Assembly (NCBI GenBank): GCA_026936335.1
Contig: JAPMXV010000075.1
Coordinates: 62,001 to 126,000 of the forward strand
DNA length: 64,000 nucleotides
Direction of reading: 5' to 3'
Source of the DNA: Mantamonas sphyraenae
Taxonomy: Eukaryota; CRuMs; Mantamonadidae
This document shows positions 21,915 through 32,300 of this stretch, in pieces. Every line of letters starts with the position of its first letter. Position 1 is the stretch's first letter. A program made the translations under genes and the position numbers. The notes beneath the pieces are model-generated. The model ran no database searches, was not told where the DNA came from, and saw only the letters and a program-made list of their open reading frames with translations.

Positions 21915-24900
21915 TCAGCCTGCACTCGAATTCGCCTCCAGGTTCTGTGCCTCGCCGTCCACGTTCTCTGGCAGACCAATCTTGCTTCGGAACGCCCTGC
22001 CGATCTGACTCCGTTGCCAAACCTTGGTCATGCACCATATGGTGTGACCGCGAAGGGCAGCGTACACCTTGTTCGCGATTGCTTGTGCGCTGGCAAAGTC
22101 CCGGTTCCGGTGCATTTTGCATCGCGTACAGTACTTGACACGCGCGGTGCGGGCATTGCCGTGCTTGCTCTCGTGCACACTGCCACATGTGGGACATCTC
22201 AGCGTCGTATTGCACTCGTTCACACGCACAACAATCATGTTGTGCTTGGCCAGCTCCTCCAGTTTCTTCACTCCACCACGGCCGCCCTTGAATCCGTCAC
22301 CGATGCACAGCAGTGTGATGCGTCGCAGTTGCCCCTTCTCCAACTGCATCTTCTCGGTCGCACGCACCTGAGCCAGCCAGTGTTCCCTCATCTTTCGAAT
22401 CCTGTTCTTCTGTTCCCGTCGATGATGCGTCTTTCTGTCTCCACTTTGGCTGTCCTCCTCCTGTTCCTTCTGGATGACAGCTGATGAAGCTTCTTCAGCC
22501 GTCAAGGCCCTGCACTGATGGCGCAGCGTGCGTCCCACCCGTGCCTCCGAATGCCTCTCGGCAAACAGTCCTGCTCTTTTCACGCGCAGCTCCTGCATCC
22601 GTTCACGCACCCTCCTTGAAAGTGTTGCATTGTCTTTCTTGAGACCCACCTTGCGTTCCATGGCTCCGAGTGATGGGGGCGAAAACCGCCACGCGGTGGC
22701 AAACTGGAGCAGGTAGCCATCCTGCACGGTTTCTTTCAGCGGGATGCATAGAGCTGACGGTGCGTTCGCAATGCCGGGATCTGCTCCAAGGAATTGTAAG
22801 CGCTGATTGGCGCCTTGACTGAGAGCGAGGAGGCGGGAAAAGGACGAAACCACGCCATGAGGTCGTCTTGAGTGTTCCAGGTTCCGTGGACACAATCCCA
22901 AGGCGATGAGCTTTCCAGCAGAGTGCGGAAGCCATTTGTGGAGTAGTGCGTGCACAGCCTTGGTCTGCGCTCCCACATCCCCATCTCCATCTGCGAGTTC
23001 CCGCACAGGTTGCAACTGATGCTCGTGCGAGGCAACAAGCATGCCCACCTGGCAGAGCCTGATAGCCACAGCTGCCACGCGCTCAAGAAGGCGCCTGGTG
23101 TTCTGCTGCTCCTCGGTGTGGGCGTCTGAGTCTCGTCCTCTCTTCCCCTTGGCTGCCACCTTGCCAACCGCTGAGTAGTTGTATCTGGCGATGCTATGGG
23201 TGACAAACGGCGCAGAAAGCGCAGGCCTGGGCTCTGGTGCATCTTCCAGCAGCGTGTAATCCCCCCGCAGAAACTGCAGTAGATCGGCATCGTCGATTCT
23301 TTCTGTGTCCTCGTATGACGTTGCAGTGGGGTTGCGGAGCAGGTTGATGCAGGCACGAAGCGTTGGAAACAAGGAGAGGCGCTGGTGCGGCACAAGAAGG
23401 TGCTCCAGCATGAAAAGTCGTCGCTGATCGGCCCCGGATGGAATCGTCCAGTGACGCACGTTTGCCATATGTACGTTGGAGAAGAGACGTACAGAGAGGA
23501 AGCCATCGTTGAAGAAGGGTGTTTTGGCCACACGAGCCGCGTGTGTGGGTGAAAGGATGTCATACACGTTGAAGGAGGAAAAAAGCAGTGCATCGGCATA
23601 AGCACCAAGCTCCTCGTCAGCTATGTGCGCACCTTCCTCGTACGTGACCACGCGCGCTGATTTGTTTACACATGTCTGTGCACATACATGCATGGCCTGA
23701 ATCGATGTGGAGGCGAACAGCGAGCGCCTGCTGCTGCCTCCACCGCCTCCGCTGCTGCTGCTGGTGCTGCTGCTGCTGCTCTGAACCACTTCCTCCTGAT
23801 TCGTATTCATCATATGCCACGCCAGCGATGCACGCATGGCATGAACGTGTGCCTGGTTGTCAGCCCGACGGGCACCCCGTACAAACTCGTGCACACCACA
23901 GTGACACGCTGTCGTACTGTCCCAACACTCCTGCGGCGGAGGTGCATCGGAACAGCCGCCGGGTAGTGATGTGGCAGCACCACAGAGGACAGACCAGGCT
24001 AACAACTTGCTGTCCAAGTCCACCTCCTTGTCCCCGCAAATGCGCAGCAGATTTCTCGCCAATGTGGTGGTTGCCCACCGCCCAAAAATCAACTCCCGTT
24101 CGGCCGCCAGCTGGATCTCGAAAGAGTGTTGGTCCCCATAGAGCTTTCGGGTTGAGTTGCACTCCTTGGCAAGCTCGTAGAAGCACCGCAGTGCAACGAG
24201 TGGTGACTTGGTTTCCAGGCTGCGCAGCGAGCTGAACTGCTTGAGAGACACGTTCCCTACGTCCAGTAGAACCTTCTCAACAGCCCGTTTGCATGCTCGG
24301 TGCATTGTGGTGTCTGTAGGGCCGTCGTCGCCGTCGTCGTCGGGGTTTGCGTGGCGTGTCAGAAACCCCACCACGTCTTTGCGCTCTAGCTGCGGGGAAG
24401 CAGCCACAACAAGGTCAGCCAGGTTGTCGTTGGCCTGTGTGGTCAACATTACTCTCCAGCTGGTGAGGATGTGAGCAGCAGCCCGATTGCACAGAGTTGA
24501 AAACACACCTGCTGGCAGACCTTCCAGATGCACGGGCGCTCTCGCCGCCGTCTCGTCCAAACCGTCCACGTACTCAGCCCGAATGCATCCGTCTTGTTGC
24601 CTTTGCAGTATGAGATCTGTGTTTGCAGCGATCAAGCCGTTTGTTGTGGAGCCCGCGGCGGAAACAACGGACACCTCGTCGGGTGGCCTCAAATACAGAC
24701 GGTCATTCCTGATGACAAGGCTGCGTGACAACATACCTTCCACCGTTTTGTCTGGTTCAACCTGGGCGCACTGTAGCAGGTCTCGCTGGATGGCAACCAC
24801 AACACCAAACACGTTCTGGATTTGGATCAGCTGGCTGACGTCCTTCTCGGTCACCAGCGCTTTGTTGCGGAGAGTGGACATAGATCCCAGTTCCACAATG

Positions 24901-27566
24901 CACGAGGAGGAGGCAAGGTACTCTGCATGCGTCTCGTCGAGGTTTGGCGTGGTGAGTCCAAAAAAGACAGACCACTCTGCGTCGTCTGCCTGCTCGTTGT
25001 CGGGCAGGATGGTGTCAATGACGTCGTCTAAGGACAGTACGCCCCCGTCTCCGTCTCCGTCGCCTTGGTCTTGGTCTTGTTCGTGCACACGGAAGACTCG
25101 GTCAATGGCGGCAGATGTGTTCTCTTGCCACTCCTGTGACTCGTCTACAGAAGGGGGTGTCGCTCCAAGGATAGATGCTAGATCCTTGGTTGCACCAACA
25201 AACACGTCCTTGGACATGTCAACACCCTCTTCCTCCAGAGCAGCGACAAGCCGGCTTTGTTTGAGCAGTGCCTGGCGGAGATCTGGGTGAAGCACACCGC
25301 GAAGCGATGCAATGGACTTGCGAATCCTATCCTTGGGTAGGTACTGTGTGCAAAGACTCGTCCATCTCTTCGCGTTGACCATGTTCGAGTACAACATCGA
25401 CGGGCACGTGTAGTTGGCGGCCGTGCCGCTAGCCTGCGCCTGCGCCGTGCCGCTAGCCTGCGCCTGCGCCGTGCCAGTATCCTGGGCCGTGCCGCCAGCC
25501 TGCGCCGTGCCAGTATGCTGCTCCTGCGCCGTGCCAGTATGCTGCTCCTGCGCCGTGCCGTTCGCCTGCGCCGCAGCAACCAACCCCTCCATCCCAATGG
25601 CCCGTGTGTCCACAGACACCTTGTACTGGTGCCTATCTTTGTGATCGATGTCTGCAAAGTGGACGTTGCGCTTGTCGTTGGCGCGCTGGCACTCCCAGCG
25701 CGCCATGGTGGATTCACGCAGATCATGGAGAACGTGCGTGCTCAGCGTGTCACTGCCTGTAAGTGCCCCCGCTCGCCGACAAACCTCACCAGCGGGAAGG
25801 ACATGAGCTGTTGACATGTCTGAGTCATACTCGACCGCAAACTGCCGTACAAACGCATTCAAGAGCGACATGACCCCTCCGTCGTCATCAAAGTGCACTG
25901 CGCCTAGGACGTTGGCCTCTGGCAAAGTCTCCTCAACAACCACGTCCTTCACGTCCCCATCAAACACACGCCCCCACGCATGGAGGGACGTGAGCCGCTC
26001 AATAGCGTCGTCGTCGAACCCAAGGACCTGGAGGTGGAGCTTGACCCAGCGAAGGTAGTGGAGAGCATGCTGTTGCAGGAGAAGCATGTGCTCGGACGCC
26101 GGCTGCTTACCAGACGTGCCACGCAGGAGGGTGGCGACCGACAAGTCATTGTGGACAATGCTGGCGTAAACGTGCGTGAGAAGATCGCCATCCTCAAGCA
26201 GATCTCGCAGTGACTCCGTGTCCAAGCTCAGCAGATTGCGACTTGGTGGTCGTACTGTGGCTTGGATGTCACTGGAGAGCAGCATTGCAGCGGCCAAGCT
26301 CATCAGTTGGTTGTCCATGTCTTGCACAAGTGCTGTCCCGAGAGTAGGATGCAGGAGGTAAACCGGCTGTGTGGTCTGGTTGAATCCCCAATCGCTATCG
26401 TGGAGAGTGATGATAAAGGCGATGTCCTCCTCCTTGTCGTACACTCGCATGACCGCGTCTTTGACCTGATCTGCAAGCACCGGTTGATTCTGAAGATCGG
26501 CCAGCTCGTTCCCGAACTCGTACTCCTGGTGCTCCATGGACAAATGTTTCGCAGCGTGGTACATGGCAATGTGGGCCTGTCCCGTGAGACATAGTCTATG
26601 TCCTTGGCCAGCGCCGTGCGCCGAGAACGGGGCTGCGTCTTCTTTCCGGGAAACATCACGGCGGAGTCGCTGCATAGCCTCTACCTGCACCATGGTTCCC
26701 TCAATGCGCCGAAGGTGTGTCCCATAGCTGATGGATTGTGCTTCCTCGTCTGCCATCTCGGGCTTCACATCGCAGCAGAGGACGTACCGCAATCGGTTGT
26801 CATTCTTGGCGTCCGCAATGTCAATGCGCAGCTCGGTGTTGGCCTTCTCAACCTCTAAGCACCGCTGTACCAACTCGCGCACCTCGTTCTTGTTCAGGTC
26901 TGTGGTACGACAAGCCTCCTCGAGCACCGTGTAGCAGACGGCGGAGACGTCGACCAAAACAATCACCCATTCCACCGGCGTCCCCCCAGCGCCAGGCGTC
27001 AGCATCTCCTCCTGGAAACCAATGTCAAGCATGGACATGATATCCCTCTGTCGTTTCGCCTTCCCGCTCCCTCCTTGCCGTCCCGTATGAAGCTCAACGT
27101 GCTGCTTTTTGGCGGAGATTTTTGAGCTGTTGGAAATTGCATCCCGCACTTGCTTTTTGTCCTGCCATACCGGATTACCAAGGTCATCGCCATCTACATC
27201 CACCTGTTCCCCACCATCCACCCGTTCCGTATCCATTCCATCGTCAGTCGACGCGTCGATAGCCTCCTGAAACATGTGGACGCTCCCAGCACTTCGGCGG
27301 CTCCTCCTTCGCCCGACTGCAACCTCCTCCTGGCCCTTTTCGACCACCGGGTCCTTTTCACGCAGTACACACGCACTGCAGAACCTATTCACCAGATGCA
27401 CATCGTTGTTGCATCCACAGGAATCGCATTTGTGCCGCCGTGACCGCTTTCGGTGCGGAAGCGTCCAGTGCAACTGCAGAGTCGCCTCATCTTCGTCGTT
27501 GTCGACGATGATGTCGCTGTGGCCACGTTTTCGTGTACGGTTGTATTCTATGTTGCGCTCACTCAT
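21915..27566 (-). CDS. Giant Fanzor-family (TnpB-like) RNA-guided nuclease homologue, 1,883 residues, intronless
   Basis: The C-terminal ~300 residues carry the TnpB/Fanzor nuclease core. RuvC-I is LGADPGIANA with Asp1596. A second-block strand reads LLCIGDGFKGG. The motif VRVNECNTTLRCPTCG holds Glu1784, at the position of the alternative glutamate used by Fanzors. A four-cysteine zinc ribbon uses C1791, C1794, C1813 and C1816. RuvC-III is HRNRDFASAQAIAN with Asp1823. The nuclease residues are therefore all present. The first ~1,550 residues are not recognised. They include a Cys-rich motif near residues 46-68 (CDSCGC...CSAC) and a Gly-Thr-Ala-Gln repeat near 665-715. The ATG at 27566 has a strong GCCACC context. 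Known Fanzors are mostly 500-1,000 residues, so this is unusually long. It is likely mobile-element derived and nuclear. Confidence 0.88.
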   Translation of the reverse strand: MSERNIEYNRTRKRGHSDIIVDNDEDEATLQLHWTLPHRKRSRRHKCDSCGCNNDVHLVNRFCSACVLREKDPVVEKGQEEVAVGRRRSRRSAGSVHMFQEAIDASTDDGMDTERVDGGEQVDVDGDDLGNPVWQDKKQVRDAISNSSKISAKKQHVELHTGRQGGSGKAKRQRDIMSMLDIGFQEEMLTPGAGGTPVEWVIVLVDVSAVCYTVLEEACRTTDLNKNEVRELVQRCLEVEKANTELRIDIADAKNDNRLRYVLCCDVKPEMADEEAQSISYGTHLRRIEGTMVQVEAMQRLRRDVSRKEDAAPFSAHGAGQGHRLCLTGQAHIAMYHAAKHLSMEHQEYEFGNELADLQNQPVLADQVKDAVMRVYDKEEDIAFIITLHDSDWGFNQTTQPVYLLHPTLGTALVQDMDNQLMSLAAAMLLSSDIQATVRPPSRNLLSLDTESLRDLLEDGDLLTHVYASIVHNDLSVATLLRGTSGKQPASEHMLLLQQHALHYLRWVKLHLQVLGFDDDAIERLTSLHAWGRVFDGDVKDVVVEETLPEANVLGAVHFDDDGGVMSLLNAFVRQFAVEYDSDMSTAHVLPAGEVCRRAGALTGSDTLSTHVLHDLRESTMARWECQRANDKRNVHFADIDHKDRHQYKVSVDTRAIGMEGLVAAAQANGTAQEQHTGTAQEQHTGTAQAGGTAQDTGTAQAQASGTAQAQASGTAANYTCPSMLYSNMVNAKRWTSLCTQYLPKDRIRKSIASLRGVLHPDLRQALLKQSRLVAALEEEGVDMSKDVFVGATKDLASILGATPPSVDESQEWQENTSAAIDRVFRVHEQDQDQGDGDGDGGVLSLDDVIDTILPDNEQADDAEWSVFFGLTTPNLDETHAEYLASSSCIVELGSMSTLRNKALVTEKDVSQLIQIQNVFGVVVAIQRDLLQCAQVEPDKTVEGMLSRSLVIRNDRLYLRPPDEVSVVSAAGSTTNGLIAANTDLILQRQQDGCIRAEYVDGLDETAARAPVHLEGLPAGVFSTLCNRAAAHILTSWRVMLTTQANDNLADLVVAASPQLERKDVVGFLTRHANPDDDGDDGPTDTTMHRACKRAVEKVLLDVGNVSLKQFSSLRSLETKSPLVALRCFYELAKECNSTRKLYGDQHSFEIQLAAERELIFGRWATTTLARNLLRICGDKEVDLDSKLLAWSVLCGAATSLPGGCSDAPPPQECWDSTTACHCGVHEFVRGARRADNQAHVHAMRASLAWHMMNTNQEEVVQSSSSSTSSSSGGGGGSSRRSLFASTSIQAMHVCAQTCVNKSARVVTYEEGAHIADEELGAYADALLFSSFNVYDILSPTHAARVAKTPFFNDGFLSVRLFSNVHMANVRHWTIPSGADQRRLFMLEHLLVPHQRLSLFPTLRACINLLRNPTATSYEDTERIDDADLLQFLRGDYTLLEDAPEPRPALSAPFVTHSIARYNYSAVGKVAAKGKRGRDSDAHTEEQQNTRRLLERVAAVAIRLCQVGMLVASHEHQLQPVRELADGDGDVGAQTKAVHALLHKWLPHSAGKLIALGLCPRNLEHSRRPHGVVSSFSRLLALSQGANQRLQFLGADPGIANAPSALCIPLKETVQDGYLLQFATAWRFSPPSLGAMERKVGLKKDNATLSRRVRERMQELRVKRAGLFAERHSEARVGRTLRHQCRALTAEEASSAVIQKEQEEDSQSGDRKTHHRREQKNRIRKMREHWLAQVRATEKMQLEKGQLRRITLLCIGDGFKGGRGGVKKLEELAKHNMIVVRVNECNTTLRCPTCGSVHESKHGNARTARVKYCTRCKMHRNRDFASAQAIANKVYAALRGHTIWCMTKVWQRSQIGRAFRSKIGLPENVDGEAQNLEANSSAG
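25420..25575 (-). repeat. In-frame minisatellite encoding GTAQ-type repeats in the Fanzor gene
   Basis: Short tandem units of about 24-27 bases encode alternating GTAQEQHT, GTAQAGGTAQDT and GTAQAQAS. The units differ slightly, so unequal exchange seems recent but ongoing. The repeat sits between two globular-looking regions and probably forms a flexible linker. Confidence 0.8.
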
Positions 27567-27596
27567 GGTGGCTTTTTCTCTTGGGCATGGTGGCGC
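27562..27596 (-). promoter_or_regulatory. Short upstream ORF overlapping the Fanzor start codon
   Basis: On the minus strand an ATG in CGCCACCATGCCC context opens a nine-codon frame (MPKRKSHHE). Its TGA overlaps the main start region in the string ATGAGTGA. Ribosomes scanning from upstream would meet this first, and termination at the main ATG could allow limited reinitiation. The effect on translation is inferred and depends on the transcript start lying upstream of it. Confidence 0.5.
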
Positions 27597-27637
27597 ACGA
27601 TCCACACACTGTGGACTGCCACCATGCCCAAGGCAGG
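27582..27637. repeat. Inverted repeat (hairpin-forming) just upstream of the Fanzor gene
   Basis: Arms CTTGGGCATGGTGG and CCACCATGCCCAAG are perfectly complementary and separated by about 25 bases; the spacer contains a smaller CCACACACTGTGG palindrome. Because of the symmetry, each arm contains CCACCATGCCCAAG on one strand. It could be an RNA hairpin in the 5' UTR or a protein-binding site. Confidence 0.75.
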
Positions 27638-27650
27638 TGACCTAAATCAT

Positions 27651-27665
27651 GTGTGAAGGACGCGT
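27651..27665 (-). repeat. Candidate right terminal inverted repeat of a Fanzor element (weak)
   Basis: Read on the minus strand this is ACGCGTCCTTCACAC, an imperfect match to the left candidate at 21728-21740. It overlaps a small palindrome, GGACGCGTAGCGTCC. If both ends are real the element would span about 5.9 kb. Confidence 0.25.
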
Positions 27666-27762
27666 AGCGTCCTATATGCTGCTCATTGGCTCATACACCA
27701 CGAGAACACCTATCAGAACACACGCGGAGACGTTGCCGACACTGAATCAACTTGACCCGAAT

Positions 27763-29332
27763 TCACTGTAATTCATCGCTGCTGTTGCTGCTGCTGCTGC
27801 TGCTCTCCTTCCGCGGGTACACATCCTCCTTGGGTTCCCAGTTCTTTGCAAAGGTCTCTGCGACAAGGAGGGGAAACACAAGCGTGGCCTCGGCACACAC
27901 CTTGACGGGTTCCGCGTAGATGCTGATCTTCCCCCAGGTGACAGCCTCGGACGGAGCAGCGCCGCTGTCGCTACCGTCAAACTCGTGTGCAGTGTTGATG
28001 TACACGGCCCAGTCAGCGCCGTTGCGCATGAGGTTTGCATTGCAGATGTGGTGCTTGACAATGCCGCCGCCGAGGATGATCATGCCACTGTGGGCAGCCT
28101 TGACGGCAATGTCGTTGATGCGACGGATGTCTTGGGCAATGTCCACCACCAGTCCCTCGTTCTGGTAGCTCTGGAAGTAGATCATGTCTCCGATGGAGCC
28201 GTCGGTGATCGCCGGGCAAAACACAGGGATGTTGTTCTTGTGGGCCCAGTAGTAGACGCTGTCCTCGTTGTCAATCTCCTTTCCCAGACGATCGATGATC
28301 TTGGAGGGTGACCACACGACGCCGTCCTCCTGCTGTTCCTTGAGCATGGCATTGAGGATGGGCATCATAAACTCCTCAAACTTGACGTAGTTGTCATTGG
28401 GCACAATCAGGTTGCCCAGGCGGTTGAGTCCCTTGAGACGCATGTCCTTGCCATTCAGGTTGAATGCGCCGTGGTAGTGCGGCGTCATGCACTTCATGAA
28501 ATCCTCCTCGATCCCACCCCCCGTCGTCACAATCGCATCCACCATCTTGTGTTCCACCAGGTACCGAATCACCTCGCGCAGACCGCTGCTGATCATGTTG
28601 GACGTGTATCCCAGAAAGATGGTCGCCCGTGTCTTTTTGCGCAGGTCCGGATCGACGATGGAATCGCGGTCCGTCACCTCTTCGTCGCTCAGGCGCCATT
28701 TGATCTGCGTGCACGGGTCCTGTGTCAATCAATGTCTTTGTGTGCAATCCATGGACCCTGGGGACCCTTTGTGCATGCTTTCCGGCAGCGTACCATGTCA
28801 TTCACTCGGTCCATGGCCTTGCCCAAATGCGTGGACTGGAAGCCCGTTGAGATGTAGTGCTTCATGATCTGCTCGTAGTCCACGCCCTGGTTAAAGTCGT
28901 ACCCAAACACGGTGGGGCTGTTCCAATGAGGCGTGTGTCAGCGTGTGTGGGCAGGTGAGTGGTGTGTGTGTGGAAGACCTGTCACACACGCAAGGGTGCG
29001 CCCAGTTCGGCGAAACACCGCACTCCGCGAGAGCAGCCAGCCAGCCCACAGAGGTACGAGTGGACGTGTGCACGTGGCATACACACAACCACAGGACCAT
29101 GCCACACATAAAGATGCACACGAGCAACGTACTGGTCGTCCGGCATGGCCACACTCTGCACAAGCACAGCCTCAGTGGCCTTTTCAGGGCGATTGTCCGC
29201 AAAGAGTTCCTTGCTACTGACCCCTTTCGACTCTGTGCTTCCCTGTTCCTGTTCCTGTTCCTGCTTTTGCTCCTGCTCCTGCTCCTGTTCCTGTTCAGTG
29301 GATGGTGTTGTTTCCTTGTCGGTGGTACTCAT
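27763..29332 (-). CDS. DHPS: Deoxyhypusine synthase
   Basis: Exons 29133-29332, 28794-28917 and 27763-28719 encode 426 residues. The enzyme uses NAD and spermidine to convert one lysine of eIF5A to deoxyhypusine, in the cytosol. Conserved features are [11 protein letters not shown], the NAD-binding stretch [34 protein letters not shown], the [20 protein letters not shown] block and EAVTWGKI, in which Lys372 corresponds to the catalytic lysine (human Lys329). The N-terminal extension is a Glu-Gln repeat of about 25 residues, longer than in animals. The C-terminus is Ser-rich. Introns have CTGACAC or TTGACAC motifs. It lies 196 bases from the Fanzor start and shares a 55-base gap with the divergent coiled-coil gene. 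Confidence 0.96.
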
Positions 29333-29387
29333 GATGATGGGTGGGCGGGTTGGGGTTTGCGTTGGAGCCGCTGGCGCGGGCAAACGA
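29333..29387. promoter_or_regulatory. 55-base gap between divergent DHPS and coiled-coil genes
   Basis: The two start codons face away from each other with only 55 bases between. A shared bidirectional promoter, or overlapping 5' UTRs, is implied by position. Confidence 0.35.
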
Positions 29388-32300
29388 ATGTCGCATTTGT
29401 CCACAGAGGGTGCTCAGGACCAATCGTTGGCCGACGCCATCAAGGCGGCGTCGTCGACGAGCAACCGACACATGGGCGGGGCCGGGAGCAGCAGCAGCAG
29501 CAGCGTGCATCTCCTGGGCAAATCCACCCACCCTCACTTTCGAAGCAGCGGCCACGGCGGCAGCGGCAGCAGGATGATGATGGCAGGTGGCAAGGAGATG
29601 CCGACAGAGATGCGTGTGTTGCGCGACCTGGTGGATGATGAGGAGAATTGGTGGAACATCCAAGAGTCGGTGCGCTCGGCGCTGCTGGCCCTCACCAACG
29701 TGGTGGAACGGCAACAAGTGACCATCCAGGAGCTGCAGCTGCATGCACGCACACACGCAGGCACCATTGAACAGATGGCCACGCATTTGGCACACGAGAG
29801 CAAGCAGGTGAGATGGGCCCAATTAGTCGTCATCATCATCCATCCATTTGAGAGCGCGCGAGCGCGAGACGCGGGTTCGCTGCTTTTCACGCGCCAATTT
29901 CTGACACCGCTTGCCGGCACCCACCCCAGCTGTCCAGCAAGGCCGAGGCGAGCGTAGTGCAAGACCTGATGGCAGATGTGAGCGCGGTGCAAAAGGAGAC
30001 GCAGGCTTTGAAGCGAACAATGGCCGACCTGCCTCCCAACACGGTGGAAAAGGAGCTTGCCGTGCTGGAAGGGGAGATGCGCTCGCTGCTGAAGACCAAA
30101 ATGGATGTCAACGAGTGCAAGCAGCTCCTGGAAAACAAGGTGGACTACGAGGAAGTGCGCGAAGCCATGGGCACCAAAGCAAATGCTGTGGAGGTTGCGG
30201 TGAGTGTGACATGGAGGGTTAGCGGCGGGGGGGGGGGGAGGTGTTGGGGATTGGAGGTCTTTCTAGCGCTGACACAAATCACACCCACTCACTCACTCAC
30301 ACACACACACACTCACTCACACACACTTGCCATGACAGCGCATCTTGGACCAAAAAGCAGACCAGAGCACACTGGTGGAGCTTGCGGGGCAGGTGGTGAC
30401 ACAGAACGAGCTGAAGAGCAAACTGTACAAGAAGGCGAACAAGGAGGCGCTGGAGGCTCGGCTGGCAAACAAGGCGGACATTGAGGATGTGAACGAGGCG
30501 TTGGCCAGGACGATGAACACATTGAACCGAACTCTGGCGCAGCACACGGCAGAGGTGGAGGGCAAGGTGGATGCGGCGCAAGAGAGCCACAAGAGTAGCA
30601 TGCGTGCGCAGCAGCACTCGTTGCAAGAGTTGAAGCGGCAGGTGGACGCGTGTGTGACCGGCATGGAGGTGGAGGGACTTGTGGAGGGACGGCTCAACGC
30701 AGCAATGCGTGAGGCGACCGAGGCGACGATGGCACGCATCGAACAGGTGGAACTGAGCGTGCACAAGGTGCAGAGCGAGGTGAACAGTGCCGTGCATGGG
30801 TATGACGACAATCCGATGAACAGGAGTGGCGTGGGAGGAGGTGGTGGTGGTGGTGGTGGTGGTGGGGACGACGACATGGGAGGTGGTCCCAGCATGAGTT
30901 TGCGCGGGTTGACGTCGGCAGTGACGCAGTTGCGCACGGCAATGTCCAGGCACGGGAGGGAGCATGACAAGGCGTGGCAGACGACACAGGAAAGCGTGCG
31001 TGCGTTGGAACGTGCGGTGCACGGCGACGGGGGACTGGATGCGTTTGTGCACGAGCAGCGACGCGGGCTCGGCGATTTGGAGGAACGCGTCCAGCAGCTG
31101 AAGTATGCACACGACGAAGGAATGCACAGCGTGAGTCTGCTGCGCTCAAATGTGGACGAGACGAAACGTGCGCTGGCAGACGCCGAGGCGTCGCGGGAAT
31201 CGGCTGCGCGAGGGGACGTGCAGGAGCTCAACGGACGCCTGTTCAAGCTGGAGAACCTGTGGGGATTCATACAGTCGCAGCTGTCGGAGCTGAAGGACGA
31301 TGCACAGTCGACCAATGTGGAGATGACCCAACTGCGGAGTCAGACGACGGAGCTGCTGGAGAATCGTAGCAAGAAGTATGTGGCAGAGGAAATGGCGTCG
31401 GTGAGGCGACAGATGGACGCAATGCGTGCTGATATGGTGCGTATGATCAACAACACGGTGGATGATGTGATTGTGGGCACCAGTGCAGCGATGAAGGAAG
31501 AGCGCAGGCGAGAGATTCGCGAGAGCAGGATGCGACAGGATGAGGACGATCTGATGCTGGACACAACGGCGTCGACAGGCACCACGGGCAGGGCCGCGGG
31601 TGGCGCTGGTAACATGGAAAGGTGGAAGTCGCAGATGGAGGAACAGGTGCGGGAGAAGGCAAGCCGCAGGGAGTTGGAGGATCTGCTGAGTCGCAAGGCG
31701 GATTTGCGGGAGGTAAATCGTCGATTGGACCAGCTCACAACAGAGGTGAAACTGTACAGGGGTGGGATGGGTACAGGCGACGCTGGAGAGTCGGGAGGGG
31801 CTGGCAAGAGGCGCAAGTTTGCGGTGGGTGGAGGAGGTGGAGGCGAGGAGGAAGATGAGGCGTTGGCGTTGGTGGTTGTGCAGAAACAGATGCACGCGGC
31901 CATCACAACCCTCTCTGAAGAGGTGGAGGCAGAGCTGGCACGCAAGGCAGATGTGGATGTGGTGCAGGCATTGGAGAGCAAAGTGGATCGGGTGGCAGGA
32001 CGTTTGGAAGAGCAGGTGTGGGACACACAGGTGGGTATCTACACGAGATGGATGGACGAGGAGGTGAGTGAAAAGAGCTGACATGCTTCCCCCCCCCCAC
32101 ACCCGTCACGACGTTGTTTACCCCCGTGCACACAGTATCAGCAGCAGCAGCAACAACAACAACATAGGAGAAGTCAGTACGACCGTTCCATGTGGGAGAG
32201 CGAAACCAGCTGGGCCCGGGGCAGTGGAAGAGTGCAGCAACAGCAGCAGCATCAGGATGTGCGGTCGCCGCTGAAGGAGCAGGTGGAACAAATGGAACGC

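Noticed and set aside
27606-27656. A short plus-strand ORF starting in strong context in the hairpin arm (MPKAGDLNHV)
   Set aside because: Only ten codons; the strong context is explained by the inverted-repeat symmetry. No downstream exon was evident.
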